64,000 bases of DNA from Ottelia alismoides (GCA_037367405.1 JAZKJV010000682.1:1-64000), one strand, 5' to 3'. Shown: positions 24,701-36,040, numbered from the stretch's first letter. Notes: generated from the sequence alone by a model not told the origin. Numbers and translations: made by a program.

Positions 24701-25410
24701 TGCTCATACGAGTAGCAATTGAATCTGGAAACACTGCTTATCAATATATAAAGTAAAAATGGTAACAGAGAATGGTTGAATTCCAACATAAGCTACGCCA
24801 TTGTGCATTTTATAGGCAAGTTGTTTGTGTCACGAGCTCAAGAAATCACATAGAGGTACCCTTTTTGTGTGAGCATTATCCCTCTTATTTATGTCGCCTA
24901 GAACATATTAACAGAACCTCAAATCTTCATGTTCCCTCCCTAAATCAGAAGAAACAAAATGTAAATAGGGAGCAGATCATTCATTTCGTGACATACCTTC
25001 TAAAGATGGAAGTGTGGGCAGACGAACGCGTCGAGTTGAGTAGAAACAAGATTCTTTGAGGAGCGGCGTCTGAAGAAATTTGAACAAATGCCAAAAGCAT
25101 GTAGTCGTGTAAATCCTATTTTGGGTGTTAGGGCATACAATACCAAGAGTTGTGGGAGAAAGATTCTGAAAAGCAACGACTTTTCAGCTTCCACAAACGT
25201 GGACAATTTTTATTAACGTCGGGCTACAAGACATATAAGCCGACATATTTTCTACAACCGTCGACTTGGTCGCATCCTATCATGACGTTTTACTAAAATG
25301 TCGATAGAAAAAGTACAGGGCTTGACGTTATATTTAATGTCCGGCAAGAGTGAATCTGGGCCGACATACTTGATGCAGGAACGTAGGTAAATGATCTTTT
25401 TGTTGTAGTG
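21741..25410 (-). mobile_element. CACTA (En/Spm) DNA transposon, 3.67 kb
   Basis: The left end is CACTACTCCAG (21741) and the right end is TTGTTGTAGTG (25410), i.e. CACTACAACAA on the minus strand. It is flanked by the 3-bp target duplication AGA (21738-21740 and 25411-25413). Both subterminal 300-400 bp carry many copies of an (A)ACGTC(C/T) motif in both orientations (for example 21828-21848, 21880-21900, 21955-21980, 25215-25300), the usual binding sites for the CACTA accessory protein. The single gene inside is of the En/Spm accessory-protein type; no TNP2-type transposase (the DDE enzyme) is present in the 3.67 kb. It is therefore likely to have been non-autonomous. It is nested inside the deleted Athila-related element. 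Confidence 0.9.
22471..24278 (-). pseudogene. CACTA-encoded Ptta/En/Spm family protein (Transposase_24-like), multi-exon with one stop
   Basis: Probable exons: 24278-24089 (MSSPFTFGKRQKK, then a Pro/Ser-rich tail), 24018-23789 (SRGILLAKYEEATGHKRI; DVPLVADFRAL), about 23715-23520 (EAINRRLAKHLRERRYSLKKAWKEK; PVELWNVMVEIW), about 23427-23330 (EWCQKNKDTRVHIVKNLSTT, GSKSYAVIRQE), about 23260-23103 (GQRGHWSTPEAKQTY), about 23030-22623 with a coiled coil (EQRVAEERRKMDVENEKNV) and a last exon ending ...PDAETEEDV at 22471. Introns show GT/AG ends (AAG|GTGAAA, CAG|TGCG, AAG|GTGTGT, CAG|ATGC). The GSKS(Y/F)A motif with the following Arg is the signature of this family. One in-frame TGA at 22935-22937 (NEG*SDCLIG) breaks the protein and could be a CGA-to-TGA change. 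In the family these proteins bind subterminal repeats in the nucleus. Confidence 0.78.
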
Positions 25411-26744
25411 AGAGTACATTGGGGTGTGTATATTTTAAGTATCTAAAATACCTTTGACACCCAGACTTGTATCACTATATGATGCAAAGTCCTTTTTGGG
25501 TGCTTAGCCCGACTCCTTGGACCTAGTAGCTTGGTCAAGTGGACATTTTGAAATGGTTGTGAGTAGTTTCCTTGGATGTAAGCTCTTTGATATTTGACTT
25601 TGAATTGAGAGAGCTTTTCAATATTTCTTTCTTTTCTTTTCTTTTCCTTTTTGCTAGATCCACTGCTTTTATCAACCATTGGTGCACACTGATCAATAAT
25701 TAATTAGTTTCATTACATCATGGTACATAGGTCAATATCAAATGATAATATGAGAACTTGTTCATATACTGATTAGGGATTTGTTGACACTCAGGTTTCC
25801 TGAATCCATCATTGACTTTATCCCATCCTCTAGTATCATTAGATCGGGTTTAACTCAAATTTCCAGTCTTAGTCCCTCAAGTGATATTTCAACTCATTCA
25901 TGCAGTTCTGTATGTGATGTGCTGACCATATTCTTCAAAGGTAGAGATGAAAAGTGCAATATAACACTCATATCTTTTAAAATAGGAAAGTGTGGATTAT
26001 TAAGTGTTAAATCCTAATGAGTAAGGTTAGTTAACTCAGATTCTTAAGATCTCAAAAATAAGTATCCTCAAATTCTTAAGCCTAGAGTGATAGTGAATGT
26101 GTACACCAAATCCAAAGTTAGTGATTTTTTGTGATTTTTAAACTTTGCATTTTTTATGGGATTTTTTTAATCTTAAGAGAAATAATGATTGCCCCAAGCT
26201 CATATGAATAGTTGCATCCATTTCTAGCCTGTATGGGTGTAAGTATGAACTGTTAGATGGCTACTTGTATTACTTCAAGACGGTGCCATTCACATTGTCT
26301 TTTAACCACCCACTCTGCTAAGGGATACCGTAGTTCCCTCACTAAGAAATGGCTACTCATTTTTAATCCAAGTAGTTAGAATCTGTACTAAAAAAGATTT
26401 TAACTTTTTCATATTTTTATGGAATTTTGAATAAGGTTAATGGCAAAAACAATTAGTCCCTCATTTTCGAAAAGATTTTTAAACATATTTTCCAAACCAT
26501 GTTACATAATATATATATATATAGATTTTCAAAATATTTTCAAATGATTTTTCAAAATGAGTAAACCCCATTTTTCAAACTACTATCAAACATTTTTCAA
26601 AACAATGTCGCATAGATAGAAATTTTTTCAAAGTATTTACAGATATTTTTACGAAAATCAGTTCAAAAATACTTATACTCTAAACCCAAAAAGTTTTAAA
26701 GTTTTCAAAATACAAACTATGGCTAAGTATATATACAATATATA

Positions 26745-27060
26745 CGAAATACCTCCTATACTTAACTTCTGCTATGTCCTCATAGCACAAAGTGATATGA
26801 AGCCATAACTCAGGTTAAAATACAAGGTGATATAACATAATTAACTCAGATGCTCCCCCATACTTAGGTTAAAGTAATCTAAATATAAGAAGAACAAGAA
26901 GAGGGAAGAGTAGTATTGTCTCGAGTCCCCCTATATTTAGGCCGAGAATAGCCGAAGTATTGGATCTGTAATAAGGATAGCAAGACCTATGTTGAATAAT
27001 CATATACTGTACAAGGTTCCCCACTATACTAAGGCTGAAGGGTGTCCTAAGTATTTGGAT
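26745..27060 (-). other. Diverged polypurine/hairpin array of the deleted Athila-related element
   Basis: Four polypurine-tract-like blocks spaced 80-90 bp apart on the minus strand: complements of CCTCCTATACTTA (26751), CTCCCCCATACTTAGG (26852), CCCCCTATATTTAGG (26929) and TTCCCCACTATACTAAGG (27015). They correspond to the cleaner array at 49237-49600 in the intact Athila. The dyad partners (CTAAGTAT-type) are partly decayed, for example CCTAAGTAT at 27043. Confidence 0.6.
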
Positions 27061-27562
27061 GTGGAATTGGGGATGGGGAACCAGTGGTTAGTTGGGGTTA
27101 GAGAGGGGGTGGATTTACATAGATGATCGAACATGTGGAGATGGGGTGGTGCATCTAGGGTTACAGGAGGGGTAATGAGAATACACATCCAAGATTCAAT
27201 CATTCAAGAAATACCCTTGATTTACCAACACACACATGAAGATCGTAAATGTTCGGCCAAATTTTTATTGTTCATTTTATTGGGATCATAAAAAATTGAA
27301 GTCCATTACGTATGTTTAAAGATAGGTTTTGGGAATTATCCTTGGGATACGTCCTCACCTCTCAACAATCAATCAAGAGCTACATACAATGCATGTGTTG
27401 CTCTCCCATAATTCAAGGTTTATTTTATTCCATTTATTTTTTCAACTTGCATTTCAATCCCATTTTATTCTTAGGTTATCACGGTATTACTATGAATACA
27501 AATAAAGAAATCATTGTCTAGCGGCCACTCCCAATTCCATTAAGATGTTATGTTGTAAATCA

Positions 27563-27587
27563 AGAGAGAGAGAGAGAGAGAGAGAGA
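27563..27587. repeat. (GA)n microsatellite
   Basis: About twelve AG units without interruption, inside the leader region of the deleted Athila-related element. Confidence 0.95.
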
Positions 27588-28292
27588 TCGAGAAAAGCTG
27601 ATGCATACGATAAAACCATCATGCATGCTTGAGAGAAGAAATTACAGTGCCTCCAGCATTCCCCATGCATATGCAAGACTGGATTTGAATTTATCACTAA
27701 ATGCATGTAAGTTGGTAAAAACTGCATCTTAAACATGCTTCTATTATGGGAAATTAATTTGGTTAAGTGAAGCGATGTACGTGTGTCCGTGAATTATGTG
27801 TGTCTTACCTAGGGAATGTCACATAAAATATGAAAAAAATAGAACGAGCTCAGAGAGACGTGCGGAAAAATTTATCCCTAGGTCAACACTCAAGAGATGC
27901 CCCTCCCGAACTGGGGATAAATGACTTCACATGTCATATGCAATATTCATGTTTTTTAATACAACCATGAGCCCTCGAACGAGGACTACTTGAAATTCAG
28001 GAAATACAATTATTTACAAAATAAATGCATGGATAAAATGTCAGTTAAGCTCCTTGAATTCTCATGAATTTCTTCTATGACTTATGTAGCGGGTGCTCCC
28101 AACTCCATGCCTCCATGTAGATAGAGCTTCCTCCATCTCCATGGTTCCTATCACAAAAGAAAATGTTAGAAAAACATCAAGAATTTTAATCAAGAATGAT
28201 GTAAACAAACAAAATAAGAAGACCTATATTTTTAAAATAATCATCTAAAAAATAATACCATAAATCCAATAAATAAATAAGGATGAGATTTG

Positions 28293-28310
28293 TCCCCGGC
28301 AACGATGTCA
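28293..28310 (-). other. Degenerate tRNA-Asp primer-binding site
   Basis: On the minus strand it reads TGACATCGTTGCCGGGGA, differing at three positions from TGGCGCCGTTGCCGGGGA found at 57957-57974. It lies 2 nt from the LTR start at 28313. Confidence 0.75.
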
Positions 28311-28312
28311 TC

Positions 28313-28938
28313 TGATGAAACACATTTTAACCACATTAATAGTAATATTTTATCGTAGTACAAGAGGTAAAAAGGATCCTTGCAGAAGCATACTTTTGAA
28401 TATAAGGAGAATTTAACTTGAAAAGTATACCAAAGTCAAACACAACGACACGAACCTCCTCGTCGATTGATCAGAATTTATTGGTGAAATAAGTGTGAAT
28501 AAATATATTGATATATGTCTTCATATTTACATTTCACAATTCTTATCACAAAATAATGCAAATAAAAATGCAGTCAAAAATTGCATGATGCAAGAACATG
28601 ATGCATGGGGTGATGGTTAATATATACTGTAAATGATGAGAAATATGCATTTTTACTTTGGTTTTTAGCCATATAAAATGAGGCAAGATGATATGAGGAT
28701 GCATATACAATTATTCCCTAAAAATAGTTCAATAAATGAACAATTAAGGACAATTTAATTTCATCGTCAAATTGAGCATCAACATTCATTAAAGATCCAA
28801 TAATGGCATTTTAAATGAGGAGCAGTTGACACAATGAGCACCTAGAATTTAGCATGTAGAATAATGTGTCAAATCGTTGAGTAAAATATACCATCGCGAA
28901 GAGAATAAAATTAAAAACATGATGAAACTGAAATAAAT
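28313..28938 (-). repeat. 5' LTR fragment of the deleted Athila-related element
   Basis: It begins TGATGAAACACATTTTAACC and is an inverted, diverged copy of 19640-20287. It stops near 28938, where the sequence changes to the reverse-transcriptase-like remnant; the other 2.3 kb expected for this LTR are absent. Confidence 0.75.
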
Positions 28939-28953
28939 GGTCCGATAAAAGGT

Positions 28954-29230
28954 GATTTTAATATAGGACGCGCTGCATAGAAGCTGCCTCATCTAAAGTT
29001 GCTAAATATGAGAAGGCTTGCATTGACAATCAATTTATTTTCATCCATTCGATTTTGATACCTTTGGGTTCTTGGCAACTGAAGCGGTAAAGCTCCTTAA
29101 GATGGTCAAAAAATTATGCATAACAATGTTATGGTTCCAAAGTGTATAGAAGTTGTATTTTGAAGAATTGAATTTGTCATCCAAAAGAGATTGACCGCAC
29201 AACTTGTCCGTCTCTCATCACTTAATCTGT
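28954..29230 (+). pseudogene. Reverse-transcriptase-like gene remnant, C-terminal end
   Basis: DNA from GGACGCGCTGCATAGAAGC onward is a diverged copy of 43670-43945: both encode AAQKAA-x-KVAKHEK, then DNQ, a PFxFDTFGFLA(S/T)EAV stretch, LLK, KIMH-NVMVPK and RRIEFxIQKxLTAxLVxRL. Here frameshifts and stops interrupt it. The family is a plant repeat with an N-terminal reverse transcriptase; C-terminal parts are often mislabelled auxilin-like. The N-terminal part at 16740-17334 has the same orientation, and an 11.6-kb LTR composite lies between. Confidence 0.6.
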
Positions 29231-29720
29231 AAAAGCATTTTTTTAACGAAATGGAATAGATTAATGGAAAAAATTAAAGCCATAATGGAAATGATAACGC
29301 AGGACCTGCACCTCCTCAATGATATGTGCGTCCTGATTCGGTCATCCTGTCATCGTTTTTTAATACAGTTCGGTAGTACTAGTATGTCTTCGATCTTACA
29401 ACTCCAAATTTCAAGAGTATGAGCTAGATGTAAAACAGGGGATCAACATTAAATAAACATGTAGGGAAACATGCGACGATATACTTGCTTAAAAAAGTTC
29501 TTTTTATTCAACCCCGACTGGCTGTTGTCCAGAGTTCTATATAGTTGTTTGCACTACTTTAAAAGAACCAATTGTTTCCAAATCAGAACCAATATATAAT
29601 ATATACTTGTTTTTACCCGTTTCAAGAGCTACGTGTTTTTCTTTATTCCCTCCACTTGTTTATTAATTCCCTGAACACGCCTATTTAATCAGATTCTACG
29701 TGTTCCTTATACCATACCTA

Positions 29721-29780
<60 letters not shown>

Positions 29781-31111
29781 CTTCAAACGCGTTCCCATTA
29801 ATTAATCCCATCACACAGTCTTCCTGAGTTGCAAATACTTGTTTTAAGAGCCTTCTCTTTTTAAATCCTGCCATGCTGTTGTCCAAAGCTGCATATGATA
29901 AGTCCACTCTGCATATAACTAATCTGTCACAGTTTATTCTAAGAAAAATGATTTTAATTTCATTGTCAAACAAGATTTAGGAGCCGATCACATTTCACTG
30001 CTAGGAAATGACTCTCAAAGCAACAGAAATACGCATTTTGTTAACTTCAGTCTTGTTAATTATGGGCAATAACTTGTTCTTGCCGAAATTAGCTGTTTAC
30101 AAACAAAGCTACATGTTCACCTTCTCATCAGCTAAAATAAGCGGGTCTAGGAAAAGAAGGCATACTTGGACGCCAATCTGGATCGTCCTTTACATCTCAT
30201 GTAGACATATAAATTGGTCAAACTGTTTGGAAAGTTGTTGTCTTTAACTCAAGCTCCTCGGCCTCGAGGTTGCCAGAATCCATCACCTCGCCGAATCCAG
30301 TGATTATGTTTCCGCCAATATATTAAATCTCTCTAATAACAAAGGTACTGTCAGCGTTGATGATAGTGAGAATAGTTCTATTTCTCCAAACACAGATCTT
30401 TCTTCTTGAAAATTGTTTAATACAGAGCAATTAGTTTCGATAATGCATTCCATGAAAGAAAAAACAGATACTGGTATTTTGTACCTGTATTTGCCCCCAA
30501 AAATTCATATCTTGTGTTCTATTTGAGTTAGACTCTAGTGCACTCATGAAAGTTGTAGAAAACTTCTTTTCTCCAACTTGCGTGTTTTTTTTTTGAAATT
30601 TGTACCTTTGCTGATTCTTCCTTAATTTTCTCTGTTCATCAAGTTTGAAGTAATGGGGTGGTTACACGTGTCAGCATCCTACCTCCGCTCCCTTCTCGAG
30701 ATCATGAAAATAGCAGCCATTAAGTAAGCTTCTTCGTTTATTGTGAACATAGCCAACTAAATTAAGCACCCCCAGCAGAAACACTGTGCAAGCACTGAAA
30801 ACAGAACAAGATTCAGCTAAAGTTGAAGTAGCAGCATCAATCCAGACCTTGGCCTTCCAAATATGGGGCTCATGCTGTTTGAAGGACAAGGCAGAGCCAT
30901 GTCAGGTGAAAGTAGTGCTTGGATCCAACCCTGATGATGTGATCAACGGTTGCCAATGGCAGGCGCTATAAACTGGTTGCTGTTTGATCCAATCACGGTG
31001 CTTTGATCCCCTTGTTGGCTATTGCAGCACTAGTGTTGGATTACTTCAGTTGGACAATTCAGATCATCTCCGAAAATGAGAGTACAAATGATGGCACATT
31101 TGTTTTGTTTC
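29231..31111. other. Gene-free stretch, no recognised coding region
   Basis: Only short open frames, none with a family I recognise. The minus-strand frame at 30889-30671 has a hydrophobic segment (VFSACTVFLLGVLNLVGYV) and might be an exon remnant, but there is no supporting context. The (TA)n tract at 29723-29777 lies here. Confidence 0.4.
29723..29777. repeat. (TA)n microsatellite
   Basis: About 27 TA units without interruption. Confidence 0.97.
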
Positions 31112-32015
31112 GGGTAAATTAAAAAAAATGGACTGATCTTTACATCGATTCCCGAATTAGTGATTAATCTTTGGTTTGTAATAAATAGGGGACCGGAGTT
31201 TAACTTAGGGTGCGTTTGGTTCGCGGGGAAACTGGGGGAGGTTAACCCACCCCAAGGATTGCTAACCTGAGGGTTAACCTGAATTGTTGTTTGTGTATTT
31301 GGAAAGAGGGTTTTACTGTTGAAAGGGTTTGTCTGTGATGTGACTTTTACTGGAGTTTGGAGTAATGATTGGAATTTGATTGTTAGTAGTTAATGGGGTT
31401 GATGGTGGATTATTGGCTTTTTATATATTGTAACTTTTGTAACTTCTACCCTTGTTTTCCATGTTAATATGGACCAATAAATTTTTAAGAGCAATGTGTT
31501 AAGGAGGACGGTTTTTTTACATATTGATCCCGCAGCTTTACTGGATCTTTCGGAAACCGAGCGTCGATGCGAAGAACAATGGGGTGTAGCGGACGGAATT
31601 TGTTTGGGTTAACAAAAAGTGGAGGACATTTTCCTTTGTGCGTGAATTCTACAAATTCCGTGAACGTGACCAGGTGGATTGTGAACTGAAATATATATTT
31701 TGTTATGGTTTGTAATCTATGGAAGTCCTTAATCCGGAATTCAATCTATATGTCCGTGAAAAGTCAAAATATGAATTTCTGTTTAGCGAAGATTGCATCC
31801 ACATGCAAATGTGTAACGACGGGAGGCAATTTGGTTTACGATTTAATATTCGCAAGTCATTGTTTTAAAAAATGAAATACATATTGATAAGGACATGGGT
31901 ATATAGAAACGTAGCAACATCCGGAATACATCATAAACAAGATTCAATGTCCAACATCCGTGAATAACAAGTTACCAAGGTCCATAACAAAATTACAATG
32001 CAGATTTTCGAAAAT

Positions 32016-33325
32016 TTATCGCGCACTATAATTATACTCCTGCTGTTGCAGACGTCGTAGTCTGTCGTTGTACATCGCATGGACGATGCGATCTCGATGT
32101 TGCTCACCCAGTCGCATTTCCGTGCGCGTGACCCTAACCTCAACGCCAGCTTCAGCATCTAATTCTGGAGGTTCTGGCACCAAATATTTTTCTACTCGGT
32201 CTAACCACTTGTCAGATCCATACAACTTAATGAAATTATGAATTATTGCAGTGGCCGTGACTACGTCCCTTTGCGTCTCAAAAGCGTACGTAGGTATACA
32301 AGACAGACAACGGAACCTCTTCTTCCAAACTCCGAAGGTCCTCTCTACGTCACTGCGCAGCTTCGAGTGCCTATGATTGAACAAGTGCTTGTACGAGATG
32401 TACCGCTCAGCCTTGTCCAGGACCCTCCACTCGGGCAGATGATACGTGATGCCGGGATATGGGGCCAAAAATGAGTCTGTGTTAGTATAGCCGCAGTCCA
32501 CAAGATATCTACATCCCTCTGAAATGATTAAGCCCCCCGGTCTATTGCGTCCCTCAAGACAGACATATTCGAGGTGGATCCCTCCCAACCAGCAAGGATG
32601 TATGTGAATAGGTAGTCAAAAGATGCCGCTGCCATTACATTCTGCGAGATGTCCTGCTTCCTATTACGGTAGGCAGCCTCTATACCTGATGAGACAGTTG
32701 CCTTAATGTGAGTCCCATCGATAGCACCGATGACTCCCTGTAGAGCATGAGTATATATTAGAGAGACAAATATAAAGGTCACTGAATGTTATAATTTGAG
32801 GCATAACGAGTATACCTGGAAGTAAGGTGCAAAACGAGGATCGGACGATATACGTCGACAAGTCTCTGTCGTCGGAAGACGAATACGCAGATCCTCCAAC
32901 TGCGGAATCTTCTTAAGTACTCTATGAATGTGCCATGATATTGTCGACCCAGAGTGTTGGAACCATTCTTATAGCTCTCGGTTCGGCTGCGCATGTCCAA
33001 ATGCGAACAAGAATATACAAACTTGTTCGACTGTATCCATGTTGCGCGTGTTGGTTAAGCCTGCTCGTTGCTCAAGCAGCTGTACAAACTTCATTAAAGT
33101 TGCAGGCTCCATTCGAAAGCATCTATAAGACCGCTTGACATGGCCCGACATCATATCCTCGATCCACGCACGTCCTGTCCAAGGCCTCGTATTAAGGGGA
33201 ACGGGCACTCGAGACGGCCCACCATTTTGTGATGTCACGAAGAAAATGTACAAGGCCAAAGCGTATGACAATTCTGTTGCCTCCGTGAGAACCTCCTCGA
33301 ACGGATTGTATAGCTGATCATCCAT
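32016..33325 (-). pseudogene. PIF/Harbinger DDE transposase, two exons, disabled
   Basis: Exon 1 is 33325-32816 and exon 2 is 32737-32016; the 78-bp intron (32815-32738) begins GTATAC and ends ACAG. Exon 1 gives MDDQLYNPFEEV and a helix-turn-helix-like MEPATLMKFVQLLEQR. Exon 2 gives the three catalytic-core motifs: GAIDGTHIKA (Asp), LVDCGYTNTDSFLAPYPG (Asp) and RSDVERTFGVWKKRFRCL (Glu). Two lesions: TAA in place of a likely CAA codon near 32965 (NREL*EWFQHSGST), and a one-base frame change at the G6 run near 32540 (RDAIDRG / GGLIISEG). In intact elements the protein cuts and inserts the transposon in the nucleus together with the Myb-like protein. Everything else in the family pattern is preserved, so loss of function is fairly recent. 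Confidence 0.9.
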
Positions 33326-33577
33326 CTAAGCAAACATGTGTATGTGTCAAGTACCCAATTAACTTTAAATTATGTAAAGAAGCATACAGTACTTCAAACA
33401 TAAATAACAATTAAGCAAAGCGGCATACAATACTTCAAATACTGAAGATAAATAGCAACTACGGAAATGTCTACCGGTACCAGGCATTATACAAATTGAA
33501 ATGTTCTAAGCATAAATAAATTAAGCAGGAAACGATATTATTGTAATCATCCCACGGATGCCAACGTTCTCCAGAGC

Positions 33578-34567
33578 CTACTGCTGGTCTAGTATGTGCT
33601 GCACCCAAGCCTGTAGGTACTCTGGGTCAGCCTTCACCTGTCGAAACAACTCTCTCTTTGTTGGGTGGGCCAATGCATCTGCAAGCCTAACAAAGGCAGC
33701 GGGAGAGACGTGAGGGCATGCTCCTTCAGCTCTTGATATGTGGATTTGACATCCTCATCATGTTCTCTTCGGTGGGCCTCAATCCTGTCCTGGATCATGT
33801 CCACAAATTGGGACAACTCCAGTGGGGCTGTCTTCACGTCGCCACTCCTCCGACGTTTAGAGCCCGAAGATCGTTGAGTGGCCCTTGTGGCAACGGGCGG
33901 TGTGGGTACCTCGGCTATATCCTCGGTGTCATCTATTTCATTTTCCTCTTGCTCAACTTCAGCAATCCCTGGATCCTGCGTCCTGACCGGTCCTCGAGAT
34001 GACCTTGCAAACCCTCCTGTTGCAGTTCCCGCCCCGATGATGTACGCAACTTCTTCAAAGTACAAGAACGGGCGAATCTTGTACTTGCGGTAACAGTTGT
34101 CGACCTGCAATATGCATCAACTCAGTTACAACGCTATCATAACAATATACAAAAGCGACATTCGGTTTGCAAAGAATTCATACCTCCAACCATGCCATCT
34201 CATCTGGGGCGACAGGACGGTTGCCGACGTTGTCCCATCCCCAGCCGGACTTGTTGCGTAGATACAAGTACGCAGCATGGTCCCTTTTGAATATCTTCCA
34301 CCTCGACTGTATGTGGTCCTTCGTGAAGTGAAGGCCCGCCTGTTCGTTAAACTATTGCAGGATCGTATTCCACCCAACGGTGGTGAAAGACTTTTCAGAC
34401 CAGTAGTTCTGGTCACGAGCCTCTAACATGCACATGATCAATAATCTATCCTGTACGGGTGTCCAGTTTGCAACCCTCCCTGAATGTACGGAGTCATCAC
34501 GACCACCCTCATCCACATTCTTTCCCTTACACCGAGGAGGCATATCAATTCTATTCGTAACATTCAA
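33578..34567 (-). pseudogene. Harbinger Myb/SANT-like accessory protein (ORF1), disabled
   Basis: Exon 1 starts at 34567 (or ATG at 34543, MPPRCKGK) and carries the trihelix/SANT-like segment: NWTPVQDRLLIMCMLEA, WSEKSFTTVGWNTILQ, HFTKDHIQSRWKIFKRD, SGWGWDN. A TAG interrupts it after NTILQ. The intron runs from about 34181 (GAG|GTATGAATTC) to about 34108 (TTGCAG|GTCGAC). Exon 2 encodes CYRKYKIRPFLYFEEVAYIIG, a Glu-rich acidic segment, a basic GSKRRRSGD and a C-terminus that continues one frame over (LADALAHPTKRELFRQVK) to TAG at 33578-33580. The frame change is near 33690. This protein type binds the transposon ends and helps nuclear import of the transposase. The stop and the frameshift make it a pseudogene. 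Confidence 0.85.
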
Positions 34568-34779
34568 AAAAGTACGGGAGATGTTATCACATATGAAATG
34601 CTATAACCATGGTCCGGTTTAAAACTTGAGAAAGCATATTCAGCATCTTTATCCAAATTCTCATCACATGAATTCCCATTTTCTTCGGGAAAAGATCACA
34701 AATCAAAGACAACATCATAAACGCATGGGCAGTACTGCATAGGGATCCAAGGAAGTGAAATGTATAGAAATTATCATCA

Positions 34780-36040
34780 TAGGAGCTCACAAAATCATTG
34801 CTCCTCAGAAATAAGTTCGTAAGCCATATGAAGCGAAGTATTCACAGAGCAAACACGATATCATCTTCACTGGAATTGTAACACGGCCATGAATGGATGT
34901 AAGATGTTAACAGAAGATCATCACATGAGCTCCATGGAACGATGCTCCTCAGAACTAACCTCGTCGGGCTTAACAATGCAATTAATCACACGACAACCAC
35001 AATCTCAACAAAAATCATAGGAAGAGTTGTGGGGGCCCATGAATGGGTCTTACATGTACCAAAATTTTCATCATAGGAGCTCATATCATCATTGCTTCTC
35101 AGTACAACGCTGCTCAAGATCAGCAAGCGAATTGATCACAGCGAGATAGAACAAACGTTCCTAGACAGTACAGAGTACCATCATCATACCAAGTGTAATG
35201 GACAACATGACAACATTGCTCCTATCATACCAATGTAATAAAAAAGTTATCATCATAGGAGCTCGTATCATCATTGCTCCTCAGAACAAGGCTGTCCATT
35301 ATGAACAAGCATAGTTATCACAGCCGCAGGCAACAAACGGTTATGCACAGTACACAATTCAATCATCATAGCAAGTGCAATGGACAACAGCACCGAGTTG
35401 TAGTTAATTATTAAAATGTCATCACAGGAGCTCATGTCATCATTGCTCCTCAGACCAACGCTGCTCCAGATCAACAATCGAATGGATCACAACGATAGAC
35501 GACAAACGTTCAAAGATAAAACAAAGGAATGCATCATAGGGGGCGTAGTGGACAGCCATCAACAGAATACCGATATTACAAGAAATTCATCACTGGAGCT
35601 CAACACATCTATGCTCCTCAGAACTAAGCTCATATGCCTTATCTGTGCAAATAATCACATAGCAAACACATTCTCTCATATGAAATGGCCTAGTAATACG
35701 TGTTTTCATCATAACAAAATATCATCACCGGAGCTCGTATAATCATCGCTCCTCAGCAATGAAAAGGAAGCTCAAAAAGGATTTCAGCAATGAATTTAAG
35801 AAAAGATCATAATCGCAGGAGCTCAAACGCTTGCTGCAGTCAACGGATATCACATTTTAAGAAAGGGAGCATCACAGGAGCTCAACAATGTCAGCATGAA
35901 GCTCGTCTGGGTTATTAAGCCAACAAATCACAGAGAGCAAACACAATGTCAGCATGACAGGGTTATGGACAACATCCATGGTTTCCAGATGTTAATAGAA
36001 GATCATCACAGGAGCTCATAATATTGTCATCGCTCCTCAA
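34780..36040. repeat. Degenerate tandem array with a GGAGCTC...GCTCCTCAG hairpin core
   Basis: At least nine copies of a unit spaced mostly 85-180 bp apart, each centred on GGAGCTC(A/G)TATCATCATTG followed by CTCCTCAG. Cores are near 34786, 34930, 35075, 35258, 35424, 35595, 35728, 35875 and 36010, plus partial ones (35815). GGAGC and GCTCC pair to give a short stem with a loop of about 20 nt. Surrounding text (ATCACA, CAATGGACAACA, AACAAACG) is also shared. It lies upstream of the Myb-like gene within the Harbinger element, so probably in its 5' untranslated or regulatory region. Confidence 0.8.

Larger units (their letters stand above)
20295..28938 (-). mobile_element. Athila-related element, minus strand, lacking gag-pol
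   Basis: Order on the plus strand: truncated 3' LTR (20295-21198), polypurine-tract complement (CACCCCTATACTT, 21199), internal DNA (21210-28292), tRNA-Asp-like primer site (28293-28310), truncated 5' LTR (28313-28938). The block at 26745-27060 matches the hairpin/polypurine array of the intact Athila at 49237-49600. The block at 27180-27300 (CACATGAAGATCGTAAATGTTC...) matches that element's leader just upstream of gag at 56660-56740. Everything between those landmarks in the intact element, over 7 kb of gag-pol, is missing here. A CACTA transposon (21741-25410) is inserted in it. It looks like a non-autonomous, deleted derivative that depended on a relative for its proteins, or a decayed one. 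Confidence 0.72.

Noticed and set aside
30671..30889. A small membrane protein on the minus strand.
   Set aside because: One hydrophobic stretch only, no start-site context, no family recognised and no flanking exon; kept only as a note in the gene-free stretch.
34780..36040. A CRISPR array, because of regularly recurring motifs.
   Set aside because: The units are degenerate, spacing varies from about 85 to 180 bp, the setting is a plant transposon and there are no cas genes.
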